NCBI GenBank assembly: GCA_027310325.1
Contig: DAIDBB010000539.1
Location: forward strand, 1-10,612
DNA length: 10,612 nucleotides
Direction of reading: 5' to 3'
Source: a bacterium
GTDB lineage: Bacteria > Desulfobacterota > GWC2-55-46
Of the stretch, positions 1 to 6,391 are shown piece after piece (the first letter of the stretch is position 1; each line of letters begins with the position of its first letter). The translations under genes and the position numbers were made by a program. The notes beneath the pieces were generated by a model. That model ran no database searches, was not told where the DNA came from, and worked only from the letters and a program-made list of their open reading frames with translations.

Positions 1-303
1 ATTCAGCCCCAGCCCGGCCATAAGCTTGGACATCTCATCGGAAACCATCTGTTTCGACCGCCTGATGCCCTCGTTTACGGCGGCTATCACGAGGTCCTGC
101 AGCATATCCACGTCCTTCGGGTCCACCACGGACGGGTCTATCTTTATGGATACCACCTCTTGAGCGCCGTTTACCGTGGCCGTTACCATCCCTCCGCCCG
201 AGGACGCCTCGACGGTCTTGGAAGAAAGCTCCTTTTGCATCTCAGCCATCTTCTCCTGCATCTTCTGGGCCTGCCGCATGATATTGCCGAGCTGCTTAGA
301 CAT
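1..303 (-). CDS. ybaB: YbaB/EbfC family nucleoid-associated protein (partial, C-terminus beyond window)
   Basis: I translated this by eye from the ATG at 303. It gives 101 codons that stay open to the window edge, so the C-terminus is missing, although family members are only about 100-110 residues. The N-terminus (MSKQLGNIMRQAQKMQEKMA) is the lysine/glutamine-rich helix typical of YbaB/EbfC. The family core follows: a GGGMVTATVNG strand, IKIDPSVV, DMLQDLVIAAVNEGIRR and MSKLMAGLGL. Family members are small dimeric DNA-binding proteins that coat the nucleoid and are usually encoded between dnaX and recR. The ATG lies inside the 3' end of dnaX (8-base overlap), so the two are probably translationally coupled; recR would be expected next. 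Family assignment is secure. The exact cellular role is known only in general terms. Confidence 0.93.
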   Translation of the reverse strand, partial: MSKQLGNIMRQAQKMQEKMAEMQKELSSKTVEASSGGGMVTATVNGAQEVVSIKIDPSVVDPKDVDMLQDLVIAAVNEGIRRSKQMVSDEMSKLMAGLGLN

Positions 304-1918
304 TTATTCTCCTCCGGTCCTCTATGACCCTGCCTCCCAGTATACGGACAGCGTCCTTAATGAGCGCGTCGCCGGCGTCTTCCTTGCCTTTCGACTCCGC
401 CGCCTTCTTCAAATTTATCCTTATGCGCCGCCTGAAATACTCGGCCCCCGCGCTCTCGAGAAAGTCCTTTTTGACCCTGAAAAGCCCCTCGGAGTCCTTG
501 CCGGCCGTGATATCTATAATATCCCCTTCCATGGATATTTCAACCGCCGCAAGGGCCCTCGCAAGGACATCGCTTCTTCTGCTTATATAATCGATAAAAC
601 CTTCTACCGTAGGGCCGCCTTCGGACGGCGCATACGCGCCCGGCGCTTCATTGGCCGATGGCGTCCCCTTCATAGCGGGGCTTCTGTCGGCCTCCCTGTA
701 AACCACGGGGTCCGGTTGCGCCGGTCTTGCCGAAGCGGCCTTATTACCGGCCGTCCCTCCGGTCTCGCGCCCGGCCAAGCGGCCCTTAAGCCCCTCGAGA
801 CGCGCTACAAGTTCAGTTACAGGGCTCAGCTCCTCGAACTGCGCGGCCTTCAAGAGGGCCATCTCAAAGGAATATCTGGGCACGGCGCTCCTTGAGACTT
901 CTTCGTACCCCCTGGAGATTACGCTAAAGAGAAGATGGAGCCTTTCGGTCCCGATGGCCCCGGCGTTTTTCTTCAAGCGCTCGAGTTCGCTGTCGGGAAG
1001 GTCCAGCAGCCCCGGTTCGCCCGTGACTTTAACGACCGTAAGGTCCCTTATATTTTCGAGGAGGTCACTGCAGGCCCTCTTTAAATCATAACCAAAATCA
1101 TATATCTTTTCAACAATATTCAGGCACTCTTTCCCGTCCCTGGCGGCTATAGCTTCCATGAGCTCATAGATGATGGACCTGTCCATGAGGCCAAGCGCCT
1201 CGGTTACGTGCGCCTCGGTCACCGCGCCCCCTGCAAAGGCGACGACCTGGTCAAGGAGGCTCTGCGCGTCGCGCAGGCTCCCGTCGGCCTCGCGGGCGAT
1301 GGTGAAAAGGGCCTCATCGTCGAACTTTATCCCCTCGCCTTCGACGATCCTCTTCAGGTGGCCCTGGATATCCCTGAACGGGATCCGCTTGAAATCAAAA
1401 CGCTGGCACCTGGAAAGTATGGTAAGGGGGATCTTGTGGACCTCTGTCGTGGCGAATATGAAGACCGCGTGCGGGGGCGGCTCCTCAAGTGTCTTAAGGA
1501 GCGCGTTAAAGGCCGGGGTCGAGAGCATGTGGACTTCGTCTATTATGTATATCTTGTACTTCCCCTGGCCCGGGACGTACCTGACGTTTTCAGTAAGCTC
1601 CCTTATGTTCTCAACGCCGTTATTGGACGCCCCGTCTATCTCGAACACATCCACGGAAGAGCCGCCGGCTATGCCTTTGCATGACTCGCAGGCGTTGCAC
1701 GGGGTAGGGGTCGGCCCGTTAACGCAGTTGAGGCTCTTGGCGAGAACCCTGGCGGCCGTGGTCTTGCCGACCCCCCGGGGCCCTGAAAAAAGATACGCAT
1801 GTGCGACCCTGCCCGAGGAGACGGCGTTCCGCAGGGTCCTCGTTACGTGCGTCTGGCCGACTATCTCCTCGAAGAGACCCGGCCTCCACTTTCTCGCTAT
1901 TACCAGGTATGAAGACAT
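296..1918 (-). CDS. dnaX: DNA polymerase III subunit gamma/tau (clamp loader ATPase)
   Basis: This 540-residue protein is the ATPase of the clamp loader, which places the beta sliding clamp on DNA. Visible in order are Walker A GPRGVGKT (residues 46-53), four zinc-binding cysteines (C65, C74, C77, C80), Walker B IIDEVH (125-130), sensor 1 ATTE (156-159), the SRC motif (169-171, arginine finger) and sensor 2 GSLRDAQSLLDQ (213-224). Domain III follows to about residue 365. A low-complexity linker rich in Ala, Gly and Pro (about 375-435) then leads to a C-terminal domain (436-540). The length is closer to B. subtilis DnaX than to the longer E. coli tau. The ATG at 1918 is preceded by AGGG at a 9-base spacing and lies 19 bases after the SRP RNA stem. 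The stop codon overlaps the ybaB start. I see no canonical slippery heptamer, so only a full-length product is predicted. Confidence 0.97.
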   Translation of the reverse strand: MSSYLVIARKWRPGLFEEIVGQTHVTRTLRNAVSSGRVAHAYLFSGPRGVGKTTAARVLAKSLNCVNGPTPTPCNACESCKGIAGGSSVDVFEIDGASNNGVENIRELTENVRYVPGQGKYKIYIIDEVHMLSTPAFNALLKTLEEPPPHAVFIFATTEVHKIPLTILSRCQRFDFKRIPFRDIQGHLKRIVEGEGIKFDDEALFTIAREADGSLRDAQSLLDQVVAFAGGAVTEAHVTEALGLMDRSIIYELMEAIAARDGKECLNIVEKIYDFGYDLKRACSDLLENIRDLTVVKVTGEPGLLDLPDSELERLKKNAGAIGTERLHLLFSVISRGYEEVSRSAVPRYSFEMALLKAAQFEELSPVTELVARLEGLKGRLAGRETGGTAGNKAASARPAQPDPVVYREADRSPAMKGTPSANEAPGAYAPSEGGPTVEGFIDYISRRSDVLARALAAVEISMEGDIIDITAGKDSEGLFRVKKDFLESAGAEYFRRRIRINLKKAAESKGKEDAGDALIKDAVRILGGRVIEDRRRINV

Positions 1919-1937
1919 CTTTCGCTACCCTATTAAC

Positions 1938-2073
1938 CGCTTGCGGACGTTATTGATAGCTAGGCACCCTTGCGGCACATGGGTTGAGTCGCTACCGTTG
2001 CTTCCTTCCGGACCTGGCGGGGTTTGCGACTTGCCATTGCGCAAGACCCAGCTATCAATAACGTCCGCAAGCG
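1938..2073 (-). ncRNA. ffs: Bacterial small signal recognition particle RNA (4.5S type)
   Basis: The minus strand carries the SRP RNA hallmark GGTCCGGAAGGAAGCA (about 1997-2012), the conserved apical hairpin loop and asymmetric loop that bind the Ffh M domain. The flanking arms can pair into the long rod expected of domain IV. The rod is closed by a perfect 24-bp inverted repeat (1938-1961 with 2050-2073), which I used to set the ends; the mature ends may be a few bases shorter. The span is about 136 bases, somewhat longer than the 114-nt E. coli 4.5S RNA. The RNA joins Ffh and FtsY in co-translational membrane targeting. Its place between tRNA-Ser and dnaX matches the known B. subtilis order. 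I find no convincing private promoter in 2074-2191, so it is probably processed from a tRNA-ffs-dnaX transcript. Confidence 0.95.
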
Positions 2074-2191
2074 CTGTGAGGAAGGCTTGTAATAGTAGAA
2101 AGAAGAGCCCTTGGCGGCTTCCTGCGTCGATTTTCCGGCGCCCTTATCGCTTCTATCCGGGCGGCTTCAACCCTTTTCTCCCGGCTAATAC

Positions 2192-2281
2192 TGGCGGAGA
2201 GAGAGGGATTCGAACCCTCGGTACATTTTACTGTACATACGATTTCCAGTCGTACCCCTTCGGCCTCTCGGGCATCTCTCC
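2192..2281 (-). tRNA. tRNA-Ser (anticodon GGA)
   Basis: This is a 90-nt serine tRNA with encoded CCA. The acceptor stem pairs GGAGAGA at the 5' end (2281-2275) with TCTCTCC before G-CCA. The anticodon arm is TACGA / CTGGAAA / TCGTA, giving anticodon GGA, which reads UCC and UCU. A long variable arm (GTAC...GTAC stem) marks a class II tRNA. The T arm contains GGTTCGAATCC. The next gene downstream is the SRP RNA, 118 bases away. It probably shares a transcript with the tRNA-Ser(CGA) upstream. Confidence 0.97.
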
Positions 2282-2344
2282 GGGATCGAAAAACTTGATT
2301 CCATGCTTCCGAAGGGGCGGCTTCGGACCCTTCCGTGCTCAATC

Positions 2345-2434
2345 TGGCGGAGAGAGAGGGATTTGAACCCCCGGTACCGTTGCCGGCACAACTGATTTCG
2401 AGTCAGCCCCCTTCAGCCTCTCGGGCATCTCTCC
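2345..2434 (-). tRNA. tRNA-Ser (anticodon CGA)
   Basis: This is a 90-nt serine tRNA with encoded CCA. It has the same seven-base-pair acceptor stem as its downstream neighbour (GGAGAGA with TCTCTCC). The anticodon arm is GCTGA / CTCGAAA / TCAGT with one G-U pair, so the anticodon is CGA, reading UCG. The long variable arm is GTGCCG / CGGTAC with a GCAA loop, and the T arm contains GGTTCAAATCC. It lies 63 bases upstream of tRNA-Ser(GGA) and about 50 bases downstream of the predicted transcription start. The two genes are nearly identical in the acceptor, D and T arms but differ in the anticodon and variable arms, as expected of serine isoacceptors. Confidence 0.97.
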
Positions 2435-2468
2435 GTATCTTCCTGTTTCCCTGAGATAAGCTTGACGT

Positions 2469-2488
2469 TTAAGGGCCTCGGCCCTTAA
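2469..2488 (-). repeat. Short palindrome at the predicted transcript 5' end
   Basis: TTAAGGGC and GCCCTTAA flank a four-base loop (8-bp stem). The element sits directly downstream of the -10, so it would form a hairpin at the very 5' end of the tRNA precursor. It could stabilise the leader or be an operator. No function can be shown from the sequence. Confidence 0.5.
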
Positions 2489-2491
2489 GGG

Positions 2492-2519
2492 ATTATAACT
2501 TAAACATATTTCATGTCCA
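2492..2519 (-). promoter_or_regulatory. Sigma70-type promoter for the tRNA-Ser/ffs/dnaX/ybaB transcript
   Basis: The minus strand reads TGGACA (2519-2514, five of six consensus bases), a 16-base spacer, then a perfect TATAAT (2497-2492). An overlapping TTGGAC reading would give a 17-base spacer. Transcription would start near 2485, about 50 bases before tRNA-Ser(CGA). The bases after the -10 are CCCTTAAGGG, a C/G-rich discriminator like those of stable-RNA promoters under growth-rate control; that control is inference. No comparable promoter was found between here and dnaX. Confidence 0.75.
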
Positions 2520-2553
2520 ATGTCAAAAGGTTTACCATTATATCCCGAAATTC

Positions 2554-2581
2554 CAAAGGCCCCTTAAAAAAGGGGCCTTTG
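2554..2581 (-). terminator. Hairpin terminator after the DUF2155-like lipoprotein gene
   Basis: A perfect 12-bp inverted repeat (2554-2565 with 2570-2581) has a four-base loop that reads TTTT on the minus strand. It begins 43 bases after the lipoprotein stop codon and lies upstream of the tRNA promoter, so it separates the two units. The T-run after the stem on the minus strand is short (CCTTTGGAATTT), so efficiency is uncertain. Confidence 0.7.
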
Positions 2582-2624
2582 AAGTAAAAAACATAAGCGG
2601 GACAAACTCCGGATATTTCCGGGG

Positions 2625-3221
2625 TCATCTCTTTGCGGCTGAAGGCTTTGCCAGCCCGGGAGAGACGAGCGAAAGGTGTATCCTGTCGCTGTTGTAAGAG
2701 TTGAACTCAGGGAAGTCCTTGAAGACCCATCCCCTGGCCGTTGTCTTGTCCCCCTCAACAAGCTCGACAAGGACCGCCGGGTTTTTCGGCTCGTTCGACC
2801 TCGACTCTATATGGTCTTCGACTATCGCGTAATCAGGGACAAAGGCCTCTACCTTGAGCTTGAAACCGTCCTTCTTAAGCGGCGCCGTCTCTCCGACCTT
2901 TAGAGTAAGGACTTCGGTGGATTTTGTGGCAGTGTCCGTTATTTCCATCTTTACTTCTTTCCATTTGGCTTTGACTTCCTCGGAGAGTACGACCCCCTTC
3001 TGGCTCTTTATGTTAGAGTGCGCGACCTTGGCCATGTCCCCCGCCGGGGCGCCGCCTACGGACGGATGGCCTTCCGGCAACTGGCCCTGGCCCGCCGGAC
3101 CTGAGACCGCGGGTTGCGCGGCGCCCTCCTTTTGCGTTTTTTTGCCGCATCCGGCAACGGCAAGGATTGCGACACTTGCCATTATAAGAATACCGCCAGT
3201 GAATCCCCCTCTTGCGCGCAT
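2625..3221 (-). CDS. Putative lipoprotein with a DUF2155-like C-terminal domain
   Basis: This 198-residue protein begins with a lipoprotein signal: MRARGGF, a hydrophobic stretch GILIMASVAILAV, then VAGC with Cys25 as the lipidation site. Gly at +2 argues against inner-membrane retention. Residues 26-60 form a Gly/Ala/Pro linker that includes LPEGHP. The folded part (about 85-190) is beta-rich and ends with GWVFKDFPEFNSYNSDRIHL. The pattern of VLTLKVGE, a short hydrophobic strand, PAVLVEL and GWVF resembles DUF2155 proteins; I assign this by recognition only. No enzyme motif is visible. The ATG at 3221 has GGAGG ten bases upstream. The gene appears to be its own unit, with a terminator just after it and an AT-rich gap before it. 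Function unknown. Confidence 0.85.
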   Translation of the reverse strand: MRARGGFTGGILIMASVAILAVAGCGKKTQKEGAAQPAVSGPAGQGQLPEGHPSVGGAPAGDMAKVAHSNIKSQKGVVLSEEVKAKWKEVKMEITDTATKSTEVLTLKVGETAPLKKDGFKLKVEAFVPDYAIVEDHIESRSNEPKNPAVLVELVEGDKTTARGWVFKDFPEFNSYNSDRIHLSLVSPGLAKPSAAKR

Positions 3222-3254
3222 AAGGACCTAACCTCCAATTGGAATAGATTTTTT

Positions 3255-3283
3255 AATATATCATAAACGTAAAAGCATTAAAA
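3255..3283 (-). promoter_or_regulatory. Possible promoter for the lipoprotein gene
   Basis: In the AT-rich 91-base gap between the metallopeptidase stop and the lipoprotein start, the minus strand has TTTTAA (3283-3278), 17 bases, then TATATT (3260-3255). The -10 is good but the -35 matches only three of six, so this is tentative. Confidence 0.35.
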
Positions 3284-3312
3284 GCGATTTCTGGGTGTTT
3301 CGCCGTCGTCCG

Positions 3313-4587
3313 TCATCTCTTGAGGGAATTAAGCCAGCTTTCCTCGAACCCGTCGTATGAAAGACCGGTCGCGGCATGGATAGCTTGATCGAGGGTGAGG
3401 CCGTCCGCGAGCCCGACGAATATCCTTTTTACGGCATGGGTCCCGTACTCCCTTATAATATACCTGGTCGCGGAGAGGCTTACTACGTAAGCTTTCGCCG
3501 AGTCGGCTGGGGAAAGGCCCATGAAAGACCCTTCGAGCGGGCGCAAATCCAATTTTTTATCCACGGCCATTTTCTTAAGCCAGATTTCGGAGTCCAAAAG
3601 GTCGCTCCCATCCTCGTACTGCGCAATCCCCTCGTTCAGCCAGACCGGCGCCCTGCCTTTGGAGAGCCTCCGCACGACCGCGTGCGTGTATTCGTGGAGT
3701 ATGGTCTTTTCAAGAAGCGCGGTCTTTTCGGTTATCCCGCCGACGGGTATCTTTATCCTCCCGTCATATATGGCCCCGGCCCATGAAGGGCTCCTTGTTA
3801 TGTCCATGAACCGGTCCTTTGAATAAAGAAGGGCCTCGATCCTGCCGTCCGGGTAGTAATCGAGGTCCGCGCCGACTTTGATGTGCGCCTCCTCAAGAAG
3901 AAGGGCGATGACGTTAGCGGTCGTCGAGTTCTCCTCTCCTTCGAACTTCACCATGAAATGGCCCACCTTCGTGCTCCCCATGGACGCCTCGACATCGTAT
4001 TCGGACCGGAGCTTGGCGAGGACCTCTTTTAAAAGACGATCCGACGGGTCGAGTTCCAGGGCCTTCCCGTAATACTCAACGGCGTCCTTCAAGTTTACGT
4101 CCTTGTTCTCATTTCCGAGGCGGATATAGACGCCTTTAAGCTCAATTCTTATTTCAGGGTCCGAGGCGTAGGGGCTAAGGGTCTCCACGGCGCCTTTCGC
4201 GTCATTCAGCCTGACTTTCACCTTGGCGAGGTTCTTGCGATAATCAGGGTCCTTGGAAAGCGCCGTCGCCTCGTTAAGAAGGTCCCTGGCCCTGATGAAA
4301 TCCCCCTTGCCGTACGAGTTTACGGCAGCGGCGTTGAGGCCCTCGGCAAGGGCGCCTTTTAATTCGCCCGAGCCTGGGGACGCCTTGAGCGCGGCCCTTA
4401 ATATAATAATCCCCTTGTCGAAATTGCCGGCCCTTAGCTCCCGGTACGCCTCGGCTATTATTTCGCGGTCCGTCTTCGCGGAGACGATCCTAACCGGGTG
4501 AGATTGTATCCCTGACGCGCCCAGAGGCGGGGGACAGGCGGCGGAAAAAGACATGGCGGATATAAAGATTAGAAGGTAGCGCGACAA
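3313..4587 (-). CDS. Exported TPR protein with a gluzincin-like (peptidase MA-type) metallopeptidase domain
   Basis: From the TTG at 4587 the product is 424 residues. It opens with a signal peptide (SRYLLIFISAMSFSAAC). TPR-like helical pairs span about residues 40-195, for example AYRELRAGNFDKGIIILRAALKA and AVEYYGKALELDPSD. The C-terminal domain carries HEYTH (298-302) and WLNEGIAQY (316-324, glutamate 319), the two histidines, catalytic glutamate and third zinc ligand of gluzincins such as peptidase MA-like proteins. It probably acts outside the cytoplasm; the substrate is unknown. The frame also stays open to a GTG at 4653, but the extra 22 codons are AT-rich, lack a ribosome site and would push the signal peptide inward. 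The TTG has AAAGGGG five bases upstream. Cys18 could be a lipidation site, but SAAC is a poor lipobox. The zinc ribbon-GAF gene is upstream in the same direction. Confidence 0.82.
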   Translation of the reverse strand: MSRYLLIFISAMSFSAACPPPLGASGIQSHPVRIVSAKTDREIIAEAYRELRAGNFDKGIIILRAALKASPGSGELKGALAEGLNAAAVNSYGKGDFIRARDLLNEATALSKDPDYRKNLAKVKVRLNDAKGAVETLSPYASDPEIRIELKGVYIRLGNENKDVNLKDAVEYYGKALELDPSDRLLKEVLAKLRSEYDVEASMGSTKVGHFMVKFEGEENSTTANVIALLLEEAHIKVGADLDYYPDGRIEALLYSKDRFMDITRSPSWAGAIYDGRIKIPVGGITEKTALLEKTILHEYTHAVVRRLSKGRAPVWLNEGIAQYEDGSDLLDSEIWLKKMAVDKKLDLRPLEGSFMGLSPADSAKAYVVSLSATRYIIREYGTHAVKRIFVGLADGLTLDQAIHAATGLSYDGFEESWLNSLKR

Positions 4588-4698
4588 GGCCGCCCCTTTA
4601 CTCAGGCGGCCTTCGATGCAGGGGCCTATTTTAATATAAACGGAAGGTGTCACGTGTGTCCGGCTGGGGAAAAAGGCTCAGGGAGGTCGCGTCGCGGG

Positions 4699-5412
4699 TT
4701 AAAGCCTTTTTCTCATCTTTACCGCCCCCAGAACGAGGTTTGTTATGACGGAAATAAAATATATCTCGTCTTCCTTGAACTCTCTTGCGACGATCGTCTG
4801 CGCGTTAAGCACCCCGAACGGGTCTTTGCCGGAGAAGATCGGATAGGAATACATGGTCTTTATCTTGAACTGCTCTTCCTTCGTCTCGGGGAAATACCTG
4901 TAACGGGGGTCCTGTGAGATATCGGCGACGAGAAGCGGCTTATGTTCCTTCACCGCCGAGCCGGTTATGCCTTCCCCGATCTTGAGCTTTGCCTTCCCTA
5001 CCGCCTCCTGGGCGAGCCCGTAAGTGGCCCGCAGGACCAGGAACTCGCCGTCCCAGAGATAAATCGAGCAGATATCCACCCCGAGCCTTTTAGCGGTCTT
5101 TTCGACCACCGCCTTCAAAACCTCGTCGAGGTTGTAGTCGGAGGAGGCCAGCATGCTTATCTCTTCAAGGGTTATTATCTCTTTTCTTTCCCTGTCGGCG
5201 CGCTGGAGCTCAAAAAAGAACCGGCCGCTGTCGTCAAAGGTCACCGGAAGGAGGCTTTCCCTCGAAAAGTGCGGGTTTATGGCCTTGCTCGCGGACGGGG
5301 CGGTCCTGTATTCCGAGAAACCGCACGCGCAGGAAAGCTTTATCTTATAGTCATCCACGCGGGCGGATTTCATCTGTTTACCGCATTTTCTGCACCTTAC
5401 TATGGATTCCAT
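4699..5412 (-). CDS. Zinc ribbon-GAF domain protein
   Basis: This 237-residue soluble protein has two parts. Residues 1-36 hold C7xxC10 and C28xC30, a small zinc ribbon. Residues about 80-235 form a GAF domain: LDEVLKAVVEKTAKRLGVDICSIYLW, an IGEGITGSAV turn, PLLVADISQDPRYRYFPE, a short strand SYPIFS and FGVLNAQ. The GAF part resembles the sensory domain of PtsP-type phosphotransferases and of sensor kinases, but no kinase, cyclase or DNA-binding output domain follows. GAF domains bind small ligands such as cyclic nucleotides or chromophores; the ligand here cannot be told. The ATG at 5412 has GGAGA about six bases upstream. The metallopeptidase gene lies downstream and a RodZ-like gene 80 bases upstream. 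Function unknown; a stand-alone sensor or adaptor is a guess. Confidence 0.85.
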   Translation of the reverse strand: MESIVRCRKCGKQMKSARVDDYKIKLSCACGFSEYRTAPSASKAINPHFSRESLLPVTFDDSGRFFFELQRADRERKEIITLEEISMLASSDYNLDEVLKAVVEKTAKRLGVDICSIYLWDGEFLVLRATYGLAQEAVGKAKLKIGEGITGSAVKEHKPLLVADISQDPRYRYFPETKEEQFKIKTMYSYPIFSGKDPFGVLNAQTIVAREFKEDEIYFISVITNLVLGAVKMRKRL

Positions 5413-5492
5413 GGGTTCTCCGGCTTGAATGAGACTTTATCAAATGTTGTATCAACTGCCAGAAATTTCTTCCAACCACTCCGCCCCAATGT

Positions 5493-6308
5493 TTAAGCGC
5501 GCGGGAGCTTAAGTGTAACGACCTCTCCCGATTTGCCCAAAGACGAGAGCTTTTCCCCGTCATAGACGAGACTTACGCCCCCGGCGTTGCCTACGACAAG
5601 CGAGAAGGAATCGGTCGCCTTCCAGACTACGCTCTCGCCCTTTTTAAGGACCACGTCGAAAGGCTCCCCGCCGTCGATCTTTACCTTTATCCAGACGACT
5701 TCATTCGCGCTGACCACGAGGGTGTGGGTATCGTCGGCGGAATCGGCTGAATCGGAAGCCTCGGCGGCTGGCGGAGCCTTGGGGGCGTCCTTCGGGGCGG
5801 CGTTTACCTTGTCCTGGCCCGCCTCCGGCGATACGGGCTGCGCGGCGGCCGGGACCGGCTGCGTCACCGCCGCCTGGCTCGCCTGTCCGGCCGCTTCATT
5901 CAAACGGGCTATTCTCGCTTTATGCCTGGAATACAGGGAATAGGAGATGATGACAACGAGAGCGCCCACGGCCACGGCTGCTATCGCCCGGGAGTTGTTG
6001 AAGACCCTCCCCTCTTTCGGCTCTTTCCTGTTTATCGTAAGGGTGGAACGCGAAGGCTCCGCCTTGTCGGACCGCTCCTTCATATATATCTCATAACGGA
6101 GCACCGCGTCGGTCTCGTCCAGGCCCAGGTTCTTGCAATACGCTCTTATGAATCCCTTCACAAAAGTCGGATGCGGCAGGGACTCGTAATCGTCGGCCTC
6201 GAGCGCCTCAAGGTACTTGAGCGGCACCCTTGTGGCCTCGAAAATACTCGTGAGCGAGGCCCTTCTCAATTCCCTTTCCCTTTTAAGGTATTCTCCAGGA
6301 CTTTCCAT
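5493..6308 (-). CDS. RodZ-like HTH and single-span membrane protein
   Basis: From the ATG at 6308 (GAGG seven bases upstream) this gives 271 residues; upstream TTG codons in frame add only five and have no better ribosome site. Residues about 4-70 are the HTH_25 domain of the RodZ family (GEYLKRERELR, ATRVPLKYLEALEADDYESLP, FVKGFIRAYCKNLGLD). One membrane span lies at about 108-126 (AIAAVAVGALVVIISYSLY). An Ala/Pro-rich periplasmic linker covers about 127-193. A beta domain like DUF4115 (194-271) follows, with VWIKVKIDGG, LKKGESVVWKA and FSLVVGNAGGVSLVYDG. RodZ links MreB filaments to the cell-wall elongation machinery. No mre genes are in view, so the role is inferred from architecture. It could equally be a related HTH membrane regulator. 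Confidence 0.88.
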   Translation of the reverse strand: MESPGEYLKRERELRRASLTSIFEATRVPLKYLEALEADDYESLPHPTFVKGFIRAYCKNLGLDETDAVLRYEIYMKERSDKAEPSRSTLTINRKEPKEGRVFNNSRAIAAVAVGALVVIISYSLYSRHKARIARLNEAAGQASQAAVTQPVPAAAQPVSPEAGQDKVNAAPKDAPKAPPAAEASDSADSADDTHTLVVSANEVVWIKVKIDGGEPFDVVLKKGESVVWKATDSFSLVVGNAGGVSLVYDGEKLSSLGKSGEVVTLKLPRA

Positions 6309-6391
6309 TCTCGACCTCAACAAGTTATTAGGTTAATAAAGAAAAAGCCATTGAATCCGGGTGCGGCCTGGGGGGGTAGGATTTAGCGGCA

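Noticed and set aside
176..895. Long plus-strand open frame (239 codons) opposite dnaX and ybaB
   Set aside because: It is antisense to two conserved genes with recognisable motifs, and its translation has no family-like features; GC-rich DNA commonly keeps the opposite frame open.
464..990. Programmed frameshift in dnaX to make a gamma form
   Set aside because: Runs AAAAAG and AAAAAC exist but neither forms a full A AAA AAG heptamer in the right phase, and one is far into the C-terminal domain.
2192..2361. tRNA 3' ends as integration attachment sites
   Set aside because: The repeated bases belong to the two tRNA acceptor and T arms; no integrase or foreign-looking DNA lies nearby.
2055..2391. 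Minus-strand open frames across the tRNA region
   Set aside because: They run through the two tRNA-Ser genes and the SRP RNA flank, and their sequence is explained by the RNA genes.
2537..2542. Second TATAAT on the minus strand upstream of the tRNAs
   Set aside because: The matching -35 position falls inside the terminator stem and has no resemblance to consensus.
5378..5563. Small minus-strand ORF in the gap between the GAF and RodZ-like genes
   Set aside because: It overlaps both neighbours in another frame, has no ribosome site and shows no conserved-looking sequence.
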